A stretch of DNA of 64,000 bases from Acestrorhynchus altus. Taxonomy: Eukaryota; Chordata; Actinopteri; Characiformes; Acestrorhynchidae. Below are positions 1-10,559 of this stretch, piece after piece (position 1 is the stretch's first letter; each line of letters begins with the position of its first letter). A model generated the notes under the pieces. The model did no database searches, was not told the origin of the DNA, and worked only from the letters and a program-made list of their open reading frames with translations. Both the position numbers and the translations under genes were made by a program. The stretch covers positions 4,349,367 to 4,413,366 of the forward strand of contig CM067523.1 in NCBI GenBank assembly GCA_034509495.1. Reading direction: 5' to 3'.

Positions 1-189
1 ACCTCCGCATCATTTCTTTGGGTTTTCTGTAATATAGCGAAGGGTAACACTCGCGTTTGTTCTCTCTCGCGCTCTCTTGGCATGGAGTGAGCGAGCGAGA
101 GGAAGTAGCTTCACGTAGCGTGTCTTCATTAAAGTGTCATCCTCCATTATTTGGCTCCTATCTCAATTAGCACCAGCTTTAATAAAGGG

Positions 190-192
<3 letters not shown>
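1..192. other. Unique sequence, no gene seen
   Basis: This is complex sequence with short CT/GA-rich stretches and no recognisable coding, RNA or repeat signal. It leads straight into the first CT array. Confidence 0.4.

Positions 193-242
<50 letters not shown>
193..242. repeat. (CT)n microsatellite
   Basis: About 25 uninterrupted CT units. The small open frame that crosses it encodes only Ser-Leu repeats and is not a gene. Confidence 0.97.
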
Positions 243-246
<4 letters not shown>

Positions 247-360
247 CTGTGTCTTTCCTCAATTCTTCTCTTCTCACTCTTCCGCCTTTAATTGTGGTTT
301 GTTGTTCATTCATTTCATTGCAAACTGGGAAAGGCAGATAGGTGTAAGAACAGAGTGTGT

Positions 361-588
<228 letters not shown>

Positions 589-683
589 AAATGTAAAATT
601 AAAGAAGAGTGTTTGAGGGAGAGGGAAAGCTCTGTGTGGAATGTGGAAGAGAAAGTCAACATTCTCTCTCTAACTCTCTCTCT

Positions 684-688
<5 letters not shown>

Positions 689-732
<44 letters not shown>
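689..732. repeat. (AC)n microsatellite
   Basis: Uninterrupted AC dinucleotides, preceded by a short CT-rich stretch. Confidence 0.97.
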
Positions 733-734
<2 letters not shown>

Positions 735-882
735 TCACTCTGTCCCCCTCTGAGAGCAATTAGACCTGGTCGCCTTCGGCTGAGCTGCGAACACCAGTGC
801 TAGATCCCTCCTGTAATCACCGACGCAGGGAAGCTAGCGCACCACTACACCAATACAGGTCACACTGGGACCCTATCATTGT

Positions 883-884
<2 letters not shown>

Positions 885-941
<57 letters not shown>
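885..941. repeat. (GA)n microsatellite
   Basis: About 28 uninterrupted GA units followed by a short imperfect purine tail. Confidence 0.97.
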
Positions 942-945
<4 letters not shown>

Positions 946-959
946 AAGAGAAACACACC

Positions 960-1400
960 ACCTTCACTTTTTTCATGCCCTTGGAGAGCAGGCTTCATTT
1001 AAGCTCTGTAAACCTATATAAAGCTACAGGCTGGAGATCACACAGCTCCCACTCTTAGGAAGGTCTCTAGGTATTACCATATGCTCATACACCATTTCCC
1101 CCAAGCAGCCCTTTTCCAGGGGGCCACACAGCTGCCGTTTTATATTTAGCCCCGGCCCCGCCGGCTGGCTATAGCTGGGCTAGGGCCTGCCGCCCAGTAA
1201 TTGACCGCATACATTTGCACTATCTGTCTGTGACAGTGGGTGACAGCCCCTGTGTGGAGGTGGAGACGGCCCGGGCTAGGCAGCGGCTGATCTCTCAAAT
1301 TGTACTCTAATTGGGGGATATTAAACAAGCCATCCCACTTAGCCTTTGGGAGAGCGATCCATATTCAGCCCAGCTCATATCTATACACTCAGCCTGGCTG
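960..1400. promoter_or_regulatory. Complex non-coding island, possible conserved element
   Basis: This island lies between simple repeats, has no simple repeats of its own, and is GC-rich in its centre (near 1150-1190). Its right part is rich in homeodomain-like ATTA/TAAT cores, such as the stretch around 1308-1325. Frames in it are short and match no protein I know. Candidate conserved non-coding sequence is an inference from base composition and motif content, and no alignment was available. Confidence 0.3.
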
Positions 1401-1509
1401 CCTCGCACACTCAGATGCACACACGTACACCGTGTGAACACAGAGATGAAGGTCACAGAGGTGGGGCTTTAAAAACCTTTCATATGCACCTCCACAAACA
1501 AACAAATTC

Positions 1510-1860
1510 AGGTTTATTAACCCCTTAAGCCACACTTTAATTTCCACATAATATACATATTAGTTTCATAAAAGCACTGTATAATTTATACCCGTTACTG
1601 AATAAGAAGTCTCACGATGAATAAGTGAATAAAAAGCCTACAGTTTTTTGTGGTCCGTTTGACTGGTTTTGTGTTCCTCTCAGCGGCCCACACACATTGT
1701 GGTCCTCCTGGTTCTCCCGATGGCCAGTCCATCCCTGGCTTTCAGTTATACTCTTAACCTCTCAGACCCTGTGTGTAAGCCCACACTTCTTCCCTTTCAT
1801 AAATAACATCAATTTCAAAGCCCCCAAAATAGAACCTGATGGGATCTCACAATGAATGCA
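1510..1860. repeat. Dispersed repeat fragment (family J), copy 1
   Basis: The stretch at about 1677-1735 matches 34468-34536: both hold a CTCTCAG-GGCCCACAC block followed by an ATGGCCAGTCCATCCC block. The following part, from about 1752, resembles 26188-26250 around an AACCTC-AGACCCTGT core. I do not recognise a named family; the multi-copy nature within the window is the evidence. Confidence 0.5.
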
Positions 1861-1899
1861 TTCAACTACTTCCCCCATTACTGACCAAACTGTGCAAAT

Positions 1900-2300
1900 G
1901 CACACACAGCTTGACTAGCCCCTGTAGTATACTTCCAATAGAATAGGATTCTGTAGCTGATAAACATATGAACAGATGAAACTATTGCCACCATGCCATA
2001 ATGCCAGACATGGACTGGTGGGATATAGAGCCCTCCAGCATTGAGCTGTGGTCCCTGGAATGATTGTGCTCTACTCAGTACTTCTGGGATGAGTTGGGGG
2101 TGAGGTAGGGTGGTAATCATCTGATCTTCATCTCACTAATGCTCATGTCACTGAATGTAGTCAAATCCTCAGAGCAATCCTCCAAATTCTGATAGAAAGC
2201 CTTTCATGGAAAGCAGAGACAGTAGCTCCAACAAAAGTGGGTCAGAACATTTCAGAACAACAATGAATGAGCATGTGTCCCAATACTTTTGCCCACATAG
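1900..2300 (-). mobile_element. Family B short Tc1-type element (MITE), copy 1
   Basis: The right end reads GTGTCCCAATACTTTTG, the reverse complement of the TIR at 11776 (ACAAAAGTATTGGGA). The body is collinear with the 11.8 kb, 18.3 kb and 31.4 kb copies, including the CTCCAACAAAAG segment and the conserved C-T-CC-CATCC box. The element has no transposase. Its outer left end is too decayed to place exactly. Confidence 0.75.
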
Positions 2301-2853
2301 CAACTTTTGTTCTATAAATAACCATGTTAATAATACAAACGTGATGGACTCATCGTGAAGGTTCTTTAGATGTTTTAACGGTTGTTCTTGGACCCAAAAG
2401 TGCTTCTTCTATAGCAGTATATATGTAACAGTTTAACAGTATATATACTATTCTATATACTGTACTATTCTGTACTATAAGAGTATAGTTTCCAAAACCA
2501 GAGATAGAAATGTGTTATTGCTTCAGATCTTCAATAAGAACATCCACGAGTGTGGATCGAGTGTTTGTGAGATGTCGACTCAGCACTGAAGATGTGGAGA
2601 TGGTCAAGAAGCTCTTTAAGAGAACATGATAGATTCAAATACACACATATACATTCATATACCATTACATAACACATACAGACACACTAACCATATACAC
2701 ACACCCGCGCATGTGCACATATGCACACAGGCAATCAGAAGGAGGTGTGACGACAAGACAATAGCAAGTGTTGCCCTCAGAACCCTTTTGATTCTTGTTC
2801 ATGATAAAACTCTTCATTATTAATGCATATGTTAGACACATCAGGTACATGTG
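2301..2853. other. No gene seen; AT-rich sequence with a decayed AAAGAACC-type fragment
   Basis: Holds a GGTTCTTTAGA / GTTGTTCTTGGA stretch (2358-2400) like the fish AAAGAACC repeat, a TATATA-rich patch near 2415-2470, and imperfect CA repeats near 2640-2730. Confidence 0.4.
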
Positions 2854-2892
2854 CCACCGCCGCCGCCGCCACCGCCGCCACCGCTGCTGCTG
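2854..2892. repeat. (CCG/CCA)n to (CTG)n trinucleotide repeat
   Basis: About thirteen triplets that drift from CCG/CCA to CTG. They lie in no supported coding frame: the minus-strand frames that cross it have no other protein-like content. Confidence 0.9.
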
Positions 2893-3135
2893 GCTGAGCT
2901 GCATTCCTCAGCTCTGTATACATGTCTCTGGGGAGATTCCAGAATAAATAGCAGCAACAAACATGTTCTCTCAAAAACAACAGCTATTACGGTTATAATA
3001 GCTCATGTCATACAAGTATGACACTCCTGTCGAGCCTTATTCTCCCTCTGTTCTCCTCAGATGCACGGCGGAGAGCAGGAGGATCAGTCAGATGATTATA
3101 TTTAAATCAATTTGAAATATATACTCCTAGTGAAA

Positions 3136-3223
<88 letters not shown>
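3136..3223. repeat. (TG)n-(TA)n-(TG)n compound microsatellite
   Basis: A short TG run, about 20 TA units and about 20 TG units in series. It sits just upstream of the truncated left side of a family A element. Confidence 0.97.
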
Positions 3224-3224
<1 letters not shown>

Positions 3225-3299
3225 TTCCATAAAATGTGAAAAGCAATTGCCAAATAATTTATACATGTTATACATATTAGGATCAGGTGTTTATGTATC

Positions 3300-3573
3300 A
3301 GTAGTATCCATTTTCAGGACTTTTATTCTGAAATTCGAACAGCCCTTCCTTTCTCATTTTCCTCTATAATCCAATATCTGTGCAATGACATCTTTAGCCC
3401 CACCCCCTCTCACTGATCAGTCAGGTTGAGCATGTACATGTGGACAGAGCAGTAAACATGCACTAGAAGCTCCTTTGACATTTAAACTGGGATTTGAAGT
3501 TTAAATCTTAGATTTAAATTTTAGAAAAATCGCATAGAACTGCCTGCAAAGTGCGGCTCTTGGGTTCTAAGAG
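3300..3573 (+). mobile_element. Family A TTAA element (piggyBac-like MITE), copy 1, 5'-truncated
   Basis: The right half of family A: the CAGGACTTTTATTCTGAAAT segment, the conserved core (GTACATGTGGACAGAGCAGT at about 3434), and the right terminus GGGTTCTAAGAG directly followed by TTAA at 3574-3577. The left half is missing, perhaps lost at the adjacent TA/TG microsatellite. Confidence 0.8.
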
Positions 3574-3579
3574 TTAATA

Positions 3580-4028
3580 ACTAAGATTATTAACAATAAT
3601 AGGGTAATAACTGAGGGTTTAATCTATTACAATATAATAACATGGCTAGGCGTGCTTAACACAACATGCAATTTGAATTAAATATAAAATCATATTTATA
3701 TTATTTGACAATACATTTCTTATGTAATGAATTAAAACTCAATAGAGATGCAGCTGTAGCTGTAGTTATTATGCTGTACTGTGTAATAATAACTAAGCAA
3801 GCTACCACGATAACTGTAATTGGTGGCTGTTACACTAACCCACTGCAGTACATTCCTGTCATGTATGACAGATGCTGTAACTGAACTGTGCTTGAAAAGG
3901 AACCATCCTGTTTATCTGCACACAGGCCAAGGTGAGGTACTTCCACAATGGGGTTAGAGGTCACAGACAAACACAGGGTCTAGTAATGATGCAGCCTGTG
4001 TCTGTTTCTGTATGAGATTATAAAACAA

Positions 4029-4030
<2 letters not shown>
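3580..4030. other. No gene seen; AT-rich unique sequence
   Basis: AT-rich with many TAATAA-type strings. Short frames only, none resembling a known protein. Confidence 0.4.
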
Positions 4031-4089
<59 letters not shown>

Positions 4090-4092
4090 CAC
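4031..4092. repeat. (AC)n microsatellite
   Basis: About 30 AC units with a single G interruption near the right end. Confidence 0.97.
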
Positions 4093-4279
4093 TGCATGCA
4101 CTAAACAAGGTGCTCTCTCCAGTGTACTAAGAGGTCAATCCAATTTAGAGGGCTGGCACTCCATTAGAATAGACCAAAGCCATGGCTTGGAGGAGGGGGG
4201 GGTTGTTTTAATGACAAAATGCAATTTCACCAATTCAAGACCCTTTGCTTATAATCCTTGTTGTTTTTCTACTTGATAA

Positions 4280-4690
4280 AAGTAAATCAGGGATTGTTGG
4301 CATTTATTCAACTGTTGGACAACATGAAAAAATCTTCAATTTTACAAATGATCAATGGAAGTCGGTGTAAAAAGATTTGGTTCTGATGCCGTGTAAAGGA
4401 TACCTGTATTAACAATATCAATAAGTACAATTTTTTGTTTTTTGCAATTTACATAAATGGCAAAAAAGTGGAGATACACTGGAATAGATGGAAATATTGT
4501 AGATATACACTTTTTTGCCTTTGTCCACTTTTTGAAATAATATAAATCTGCCAGTTGATGAATAGAAATGCTCCAAAATGACTTGGAATAACATCTTTTT
4601 ACACTGAGTTCCATCGAAAGGTAAGAAGGGGGTTTCCTTCCCCCGTGAAGTCGGCAATTTGGAGATTTTTTTGCCATTTGCAACAACATA
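4280..4690 (-). repeat. Family K dispersed repeat, reverse copy
   Basis: Contains GATGAATAGAAATGCTCC, the reverse complement of the family K signature GGAGCATTTCTATTGGTCC seen at about 5758 and 7910. Nearby are shared phrases such as AAATGGCAAAAAAGTGGAGA. The two longish minus-strand frames inside it (4342-4704) are repeat sequence, not genes. Confidence 0.6.
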
Positions 4691-4820
4691 CTCATACAAC
4701 CCATTTTTTAAAGAACCAAAAGAGAACGAGGAGAAAACAACATAAAACAGAGCAACAATAAAAAAAAAAAAGAGATTTATAAGTGCAAGCTCTGGTTCAA
4801 CTCCAAAACCCCACCACCAT

Positions 4821-4824
<4 letters not shown>

Positions 4825-4872
<48 letters not shown>
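4825..4872. repeat. (AAAT)n microsatellite
   Basis: About twelve AAAT units followed by A-rich sequence. Confidence 0.97.
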
Positions 4873-4873
<1 letters not shown>

Positions 4874-4929
4874 GCAAAAATAATAAAAAAAGAGCAAGGA
4901 GGGGATATTTATTAATACACTACATCAGA

Positions 4930-5420
4930 CATGAGGATGTGAGTGTGCGACTGTGTGTGCACGAGTGTGTGTGTAATTGCAGTGCTGGAAAGCATTCCTC
5001 TGAGGAGTTTGGCACATATTAAAAGGGAAAAACTTGAGACATGTTTGTGATAATATTGCTAATAAATCTCGGCGCGCAAAGCCTCGGACCGCTTCACGCT
5101 AACAGTAACGTGGCACTTCATCTTTGGTCGGGGGGCTGCAGGATTTAAGGTTGGTCACAAACAATCTGAGTGGTGCCGGATTGCACGGGGGGACGTGCAG
5201 CTGTGGCTGTGCCGCCCCTCCTACACTACGCCTCACCCCCACCCACCCCCCTTCAACACCCTTGCCGGCCCATAAATCTCCTCTTCCTTCTATGCAAATG
5301 ATGCAGGGTTTTAATTGATAATTTCTCACACAGGACGGCTGTGGTGGATGGGAGGGTTCTAATGAGAGGCAGAGGGGGGACGGCCTATAGCGTACGCTTT
5401 ACGGCCAGAATGAGCAATCA
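4930..5420. promoter_or_regulatory. Complex non-coding island with octamer and ATTA motifs
   Basis: Repeat-poor sequence with mixed GC-rich and AT-rich blocks. It holds ATGCAAAT (octamer, POU-type) at 5292-5299, followed within 20 bases by TTAATTGATAAT. The overlapping frames on both strands (5099-5329) come from the GC-rich block and look like no protein. Candidate conserved non-coding element, inferred. Confidence 0.35.
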
Positions 5421-5699
5421 CTCTGGGAAGTGGGGTAATTATTTAGCTCGGGGATGGAACGAGTGTGTATGTGTGTGCGTGTGAGGGCAAACAGGAAATA
5501 AGTGGGCTGGTTTTTAATAATGTGCATGTGTGTAAGCGCTGGGCAATATGTATCTATATCGTCTATACTGGCGTCGATGTTACGCAACAGTATTGATGTT
5601 GGTAGGTAACTACATGTAATGGGTGGAACTTGATATGCAATCAAGGTGTATGGTTCAATATGAATCAAGGTAAATAAACAGAGACTTTAATTATGTATT

Positions 5700-5840
5700 G
5701 AATTATGCAAAAAAAATTGAAAAAAAAAGTAAAAAAAAATGTTAAACAATATTTTGGAGCATTTCTATTGGTCCATAATTCTGACAAAATTCCATCAACA
5801 ACTACAGGTTACAAGTTAGGCAAATTGCATCATTTATGCA
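5700..5840 (+). repeat. Family K dispersed repeat, copy
   Basis: An A-rich lead is followed by TTTGGAGCATTTCTATTGG, as at 7905-7925. The same layout (A-rich, then TTTGGAGCATTTAGATTGG) is seen at 13400-13470. Confidence 0.6.
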
Positions 5841-6833
5841 ACTTCATAGGCCAAAGTATAGTTGAAAATGTATTAAAAAATAAATAAATGAAGACTTAAT
5901 TTACTGTTTATACCAGCAGATACTGGAGAATCAATCGTTGGATTCCACTGAAATTAATGCACAAATTAATGCATTAAATTTGACATATAATTCACACATG
6001 TAATGTGTTTGTTACCTGAACGTGTGACCATTTGTGCAATGTTTAAATACACAAAATAAGCCACGTCAGGTTTGTAAGACATTGAGCACAGAGCAGTAGT
6101 ACCCCAGCATCTGAAACTTTAACACTGTGATATAAATTGACAATATATTACAAAATTACATTTGAAATTGTAGAGATGATGCTGTTCATGTTAAATAATG
6201 TCACACCAAAACAACACATACTCTTATTCATTCATCCAGATGTTTGGTACATACCATAACAATAACAATGATGTGAATTATTGATTATGTCATGACAGTG
6301 GCATCTGTCAAAGAGTGGGATCTACATATTAGTAACAGAGTGAACAGTGATGTGCAGGAAGTAGGGAAATCTGGACACTCTGACCAGAACTTTGATGGTT
6401 AGACAACTGGGTCAGAACATGTCCAAAACATCAGACAGGTCTTGTGGGGTATTTGGGGGATGCAGTGGTCAGTACCTAACAAAGGTCCTCAAAGAAAGGA
6501 TGGCCTGTTGGGTCTAATCCCACAGAACAGCTAAAATAATGGTGAATTATGCTGTACTTAAACTATATATAATAGAGTGTGAACACGGTATATATTGTAT
6601 AAATGATGTTTTATTATACAAGAGTGTACCGAACCACAAACGACTGAGCCTTTATTTAAAGTGGATAAACAATAAATGCAGAAGAAAACGGAGTTGTGTA
6701 TAAATACACCAACATTTATTATGTCTGATATATTTTCCCATTTTGCACTGAGCTGGTTAATGTGTGCATTAAAGCCATTAAAAGAACGGGCCACATGCTG
6801 CTTGACAATAGTGGAATTCTCTCATTTATCCTT
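5841..6833. other. No gene seen; AT-rich unique sequence
   Basis: About 1 kb of AT-rich sequence without long frames, simple repeats or any family I recognise. Confidence 0.4.

Positions 6834-6913
<80 letters not shown>
6834..6913. repeat. Long (AC)n microsatellite
   Basis: About 40 AC units, nearly perfect with one AA interruption near the right end; among the longest CA arrays in the window. Confidence 0.97.
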
Positions 6914-6944
6914 AAATTCCAAACACCCATTCTATTCCACTCCA

Positions 6945-7150
6945 GTTCCAGTGAGCTGACGTCACCACATTACAGCGACAGTTTCATTTGATTCCATGCA
7001 AATAATGGAGCGGGATGGAGAGGATCAAAAATTAATGCTCAACTTTTGGAAGCTCGTATGAATTATTAAGGCTGATTAATTCTTAATGACGGATGTCAAA
7101 AAATCAGCACCTACTGCTAATCCTGTTCGGGCCACTTTACAGTATGGAGC
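6945..7150. promoter_or_regulatory. Compact enhancer-like island (CRE, octamer, TAATTA motifs)
   Basis: In about 140 bases it packs a palindromic CRE-type TGACGTCA (6957-6964), ATGCAAAT (6996-7003) and several homeodomain cores (AAAATTAATG, GATTAATTCTTAATGA). No repeats are present. The motif matches are seen directly; function as an enhancer or conserved element is inference. Confidence 0.4.
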
Positions 7151-7172
7151 TGTGGCTAAGGAGGCTCCTCTG

Positions 7173-7174
<2 letters not shown>

Positions 7175-7220
<46 letters not shown>
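7175..7220. repeat. (GC)(AC)n microsatellite
   Basis: A short GCGC start followed by about 20 AC units. Confidence 0.96.
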
Positions 7221-7226
<6 letters not shown>

Positions 7227-7373
7227 ACACTGTTACTGTAAAATGTGGACCTGCTTTATCTATGTTTGCTTTTGGCTAAAATGTGGAGGGAGTGCAGTTG
7301 AGGAGCAGGGCCTGTTCAGATAAACTGATAGAAATCAGTCCTTTCTTCACTTTGAGGGATGAGAGATTGTTTG

Positions 7374-7378
<5 letters not shown>

Positions 7379-7418
<40 letters not shown>

Positions 7419-7419
7419 T

Positions 7420-7483
<64 letters not shown>
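7379..7483. repeat. (TG)n-(GATA)n-(GA)n compound microsatellite
   Basis: About 19 TG units, then a few GATA units, then about 25 GA units. Confidence 0.97.
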
Positions 7484-7486
<3 letters not shown>

Positions 7487-7560
7487 AGCAGTGTTTTACA
7501 CTCTGTTTATGCTGACCTGTTTAACTTGTCTAAAACAGGGCTGGGAAAGAATGTGGGTTT

Positions 7561-7564
<4 letters not shown>

Positions 7565-7597
<33 letters not shown>

Positions 7598-7630
7598 TCT
7601 GTGAGAGAGAGAGAGAGATTTCTTCTCTGC

Positions 7631-7687
<57 letters not shown>

Positions 7688-7719
7688 CCTCCCTCCCTCT
7701 CCCTCCCTCCCTCCCCCCT
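7565..7719. repeat. (TG)n-(GA)n-(CT)n-(CCCT)n compound microsatellite
   Basis: Four arrays within 155 bases. The GA run (7602-7618) and the CT run (7634-7682) are complementary and close, so they could pair as a hairpin. A CCCT/CCCTC tail follows. Confidence 0.96.
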
Positions 7720-7899
7720 GGAGTGTGCAGTATGTATGCAAAGGTGTAAAACTTATGTCCAGTGCACAAATAGTTGACATTGTTCCTGTCACTGTGTTAG
7801 AACTGTGTGTCTCCCAAACAGCAGCTTTACAGGAGAAGAGATAAACCTTCTAGGATCTTAATAAGTCAATGGATAAAGAATTTATCTATATTTAGAGTC

Positions 7900-8180
7900 A
7901 TTTGTGAGCATTTCTATTGGTCCATTCACTGTGACATTGAGCAGCTTGTAAGTGACAGTGGCTGGATTAAAATGATGTCATTATAATCATGTTATTATGT
8001 CATTATACTTATTGCTGCTTTTGTACAGTTGTTGTTTTTTACTTTGTGTCAAAATGCCTTGATGAATGGGCCAAAATAAATACAAATATAAAATGTTTTA
8101 ACATTGACTTCCATCAGTTTCAAATGATGTCCAAAATTGAAAAAAATGGCAAAAATGGAGCTACAAAATTCTATATAACA
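7900..8180 (+). repeat. Family K dispersed repeat, copy
   Basis: Starts with GAGCATTTCTATTGGTCC and the CATTCA phrase. Further right, GATGAATGGGCCAAAATA is an inverted version of the same signature, so the copy may be a short inverted pair. The frame at 7989-8432 is AT-rich repeat and unique sequence, with no protein-like content. Confidence 0.55.
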
Positions 8181-8860
8181 TTTCTCATCATTTCAGCAAA
8201 AGTGCATGTTCTCATTTTATTATACTGCATTGTTCTCATTACTCGTGCACTGCCTACACGAGCCCATTTTCCTTATAAGGGCATTATCAAAAACACATCA
8301 TTGCCTCATTTACAGATATATGAAGTGAACCATGAGGAGACTGTCTTCTTTACCTGGTTAAACATGGAAACGTGCTTTATGAAATTTGACCCACTTTGTT
8401 TCCTTAATCAAGTAATCAGTGACCTCTACTGAAGGACAGTTAGTGAGAAATCTGAACCCTGTATGTGACACACTTTAAAAGTGTGTGCCAGATGAGGAGC
8501 AAACACCAGGAGAGCTCGCTGTATAATTATAGTTTCACACCAGTAGGGGGAAGAGTGTCCAAAGAAACAGTGGATATAATGGCATATCTCCAGTGATCTA
8601 AAGAGCTCTCCTATAGAGAGCAGCTCTACAGCTGCCCATGTGCTTGTGTTAGATGTGCAAACTGCATTTCCACTTTCACACTATTCGTAACTCTCGAAAA
8701 CCAAAACTTCTTGAAGTGTTTTCGTGAAAAACAGTTTTGCATTGTTCTTTCCGAGGCCAGCCTGCTGGAGATGTGAAAGTCTGCAAGGAGAGTGAATTTC
8801 GTGCTCCTCAAAGGCTTCGGAAACTGTAGGTTCAGTCAGATGTTGCAGGATTTCGCAACC

Positions 8861-8862
<2 letters not shown>
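8181..8862. other. No gene seen; includes a weak CTCF-like site
   Basis: Unique sequence. CCAGTAGGGGGAAG at 8540-8553 resembles the CTCF core but departs from consensus at its right half. Short frames match nothing known. Confidence 0.3.

Positions 8863-8919
<57 letters not shown>
8863..8919. repeat. (CA)n microsatellite
   Basis: About 28 uninterrupted CA units. Confidence 0.97.
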
Positions 8920-8921
<2 letters not shown>

Positions 8922-9109
8922 AAATCCAAGAATTAACTACAATTGTTCAAGTGTGATTAACATTATAATAGTCGACAGACCCCGTTAACACATGCACGCA
9001 TCCTGTAAGTTCTACAAAAAAGAATTAGAACCGGACATCCAAGCCAAGGTCCATTCAGGAACATGTAGTTTTAGTGGACTACATACAGTCTGATCTAAAC
9101 ATGGGCTAC

Positions 9110-9134
9110 CACACACACACACACACACACACAC
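9110..9134. repeat. Short (AC)n microsatellite
   Basis: About twelve uninterrupted AC units. Confidence 0.95.
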
Positions 9135-9208
9135 ATCAGTAATAAACCCCATTCTGGTGCTATACAGGGACATTTTTAAAGGGTTCCATAAAACAATCAT
9201 CTACATCT

Positions 9209-9436
9209 ACACTCAAAAGTATTGTTCTTCAGGATCCTTCAGTATGAACCATAAAGAACCACGAACACTCAAAGAACCCTTTGCATGATTAAAAGTTTCT
9301 TTGCATCATACAATCTTAACAGGGTTCAGCTATTGTTACGATGTAGCTTGTAACAACAGAAGAATCTGTTTGGTGCTGTATAGAACCCATTAATCTGAAG
9401 AACCCTTTTGAGATACAAAGAACCCTTTAAGAGTGT
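9209..9436. mobile_element. AAAGAACC-type MITE with TIRs
   Basis: A 228-base element with ends ACACTCAAAAG and CTTTAAGAGTGT, which are imperfect inverted repeats. Inside are many AAAGAACC/GGTTCT strings in both orientations. Repeats of this texture are common in teleost genomes. No coding capacity. Confidence 0.65.
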
Positions 9437-9472
9437 TCATGATTCATGGTTCATGGTATTTTCTGTGTGCTG

Positions 9473-9485
9473 ACACACACACACA

Positions 9486-9518
<33 letters not shown>
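9473..9518. repeat. (AC)n microsatellite
   Basis: About 22 AC units with one G interruption, ending in a short AT run. Confidence 0.95.
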
Positions 9519-9522
<4 letters not shown>

Positions 9523-9639
9523 TTATGTACATTGACTTTTGCTGGAAGTTAAGACGTTCTGTAAAGTTGACATGTTGGAGATACAAGGTTTTTTGTGACT
9601 GGTTTTCCATCATAGAGTAGAACCATTTATGCATTTTTT

Positions 9640-9790
9640 AAGGTTTTCAGTTCCACATAAAACCACTTCCTTTACTAATGAACCCTCAAAGAACCCTTTT
9701 TTAACAAAAAGGCTTCCACAATTCTAATATGCCAAAGCATTATTCTAGCTAATAGTGTTCTAGAGCAACGTTCTAGGAAACCACAAAAAA
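9640..9790. mobile_element. Partial AAAGAACC-type element
   Basis: Shares the TCAAAGAACCCTTTT phrase and the GGTTTTCAGTTCCA-type flanks with the 9209-9436 element but lacks clear terminal repeats. Confidence 0.45.
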
Positions 9791-9889
9791 TAGCTAAAAG
9801 TGCAAAACACTGACATGAGTCCTGACCTGAGCACTAAGAAGGCAACCACGACATAGTACAGTCTGATCAAATCTAACACAGTTTCTCTG

Positions 9890-10400
9890 ACGTCCGTCCG
9901 TGTTCTTTGCACCCCTTGAGCTGTAGCACCGAAACGGCGGCCTTGCGACGTAAACTGACACCCTTTTTTTTTTTCTTTTTTTTTTTTTCCATGAATGGGT
10001 TCAACAAGCGGCTTGTTGTACAGCGGAGTAATTAGCAGCGCATGCTTGTATTAATTAGTTCTGAGTGTTCTCGTTTTATTAATACGTATCGGAGAAAGAT
10101 GGGGGCGACTAGCTGCAACAATGGAGCGCATTGTTCTGTAGTGGGATTAGAGCACGTCTCTATCTCTCTGACCCCTCCAACGCGGTGCAGCGGCAGGACA
10201 GGAGAGCCTAGCCAAACGGATAAACCCTTCATTAAACATTTTATGCAAATGCTATTTGTTTTATAAGCAAATTAACGGCGCAGATTCGCCGAAAACAGGT
10301 GCTGTGGTGTGAATGCACACTAAATGATGTGATACTGGAGGAATTAATTAGAGCCCGAGCAGTAATTAGATGCAATAATTTGTGTGATTAGCGGGCTGTT
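9890..10400. promoter_or_regulatory. Complex non-coding island, strong enhancer-like candidate
   Basis: A long poly-T patch (about 9964-9988) is followed by about 400 bases of repeat-free sequence. It holds ATGCAAAT at 10243-10250, GAATTAATTAG near 10341, AGTAATTAGATG near 10361 and other ATTA cores mixed with GC-rich blocks. Both-strand frames at 10032-10266 are mutual shadows without protein features. This texture is typical of vertebrate conserved non-coding elements, but conservation was not tested. Confidence 0.4.
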
Positions 10401-10404
10401 TAAG

Positions 10405-10470
10405 AAGCAAGACACACACACACACTTACACACACACCTACACACACATATACTATCCCACACACACTGT
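10405..10470. repeat. Imperfect (AC)n microsatellite
   Basis: AC runs broken by TT, CT and TA interruptions; an ageing array. Confidence 0.9.
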
Positions 10471-10559
10471 TGGCAAACGCTAGGCTTGTTGGCCTTGTTG
10501 TTTTCAGTCACACAGAAACAGGAGAAGAGAAGAAAAGAAAGAGATAGAGAGAGTGCTTC

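Noticed and set aside
2665..2980. Ala/Trp/Arg-run frames over the CCG/CCA repeat
   Set aside because: Low-complexity triplet translation in two frames, no splice or domain evidence.
4342..4704. 120-residue minus-strand frame
   Set aside because: Lies within a family K repeat copy and overlaps a second frame in another phase.
7989..8432. 147-residue plus-strand frame, longest non-repetitive frame on its side
   Set aside because: Starts in a family K copy, AT-rich, no domain or conserved motif recognised.
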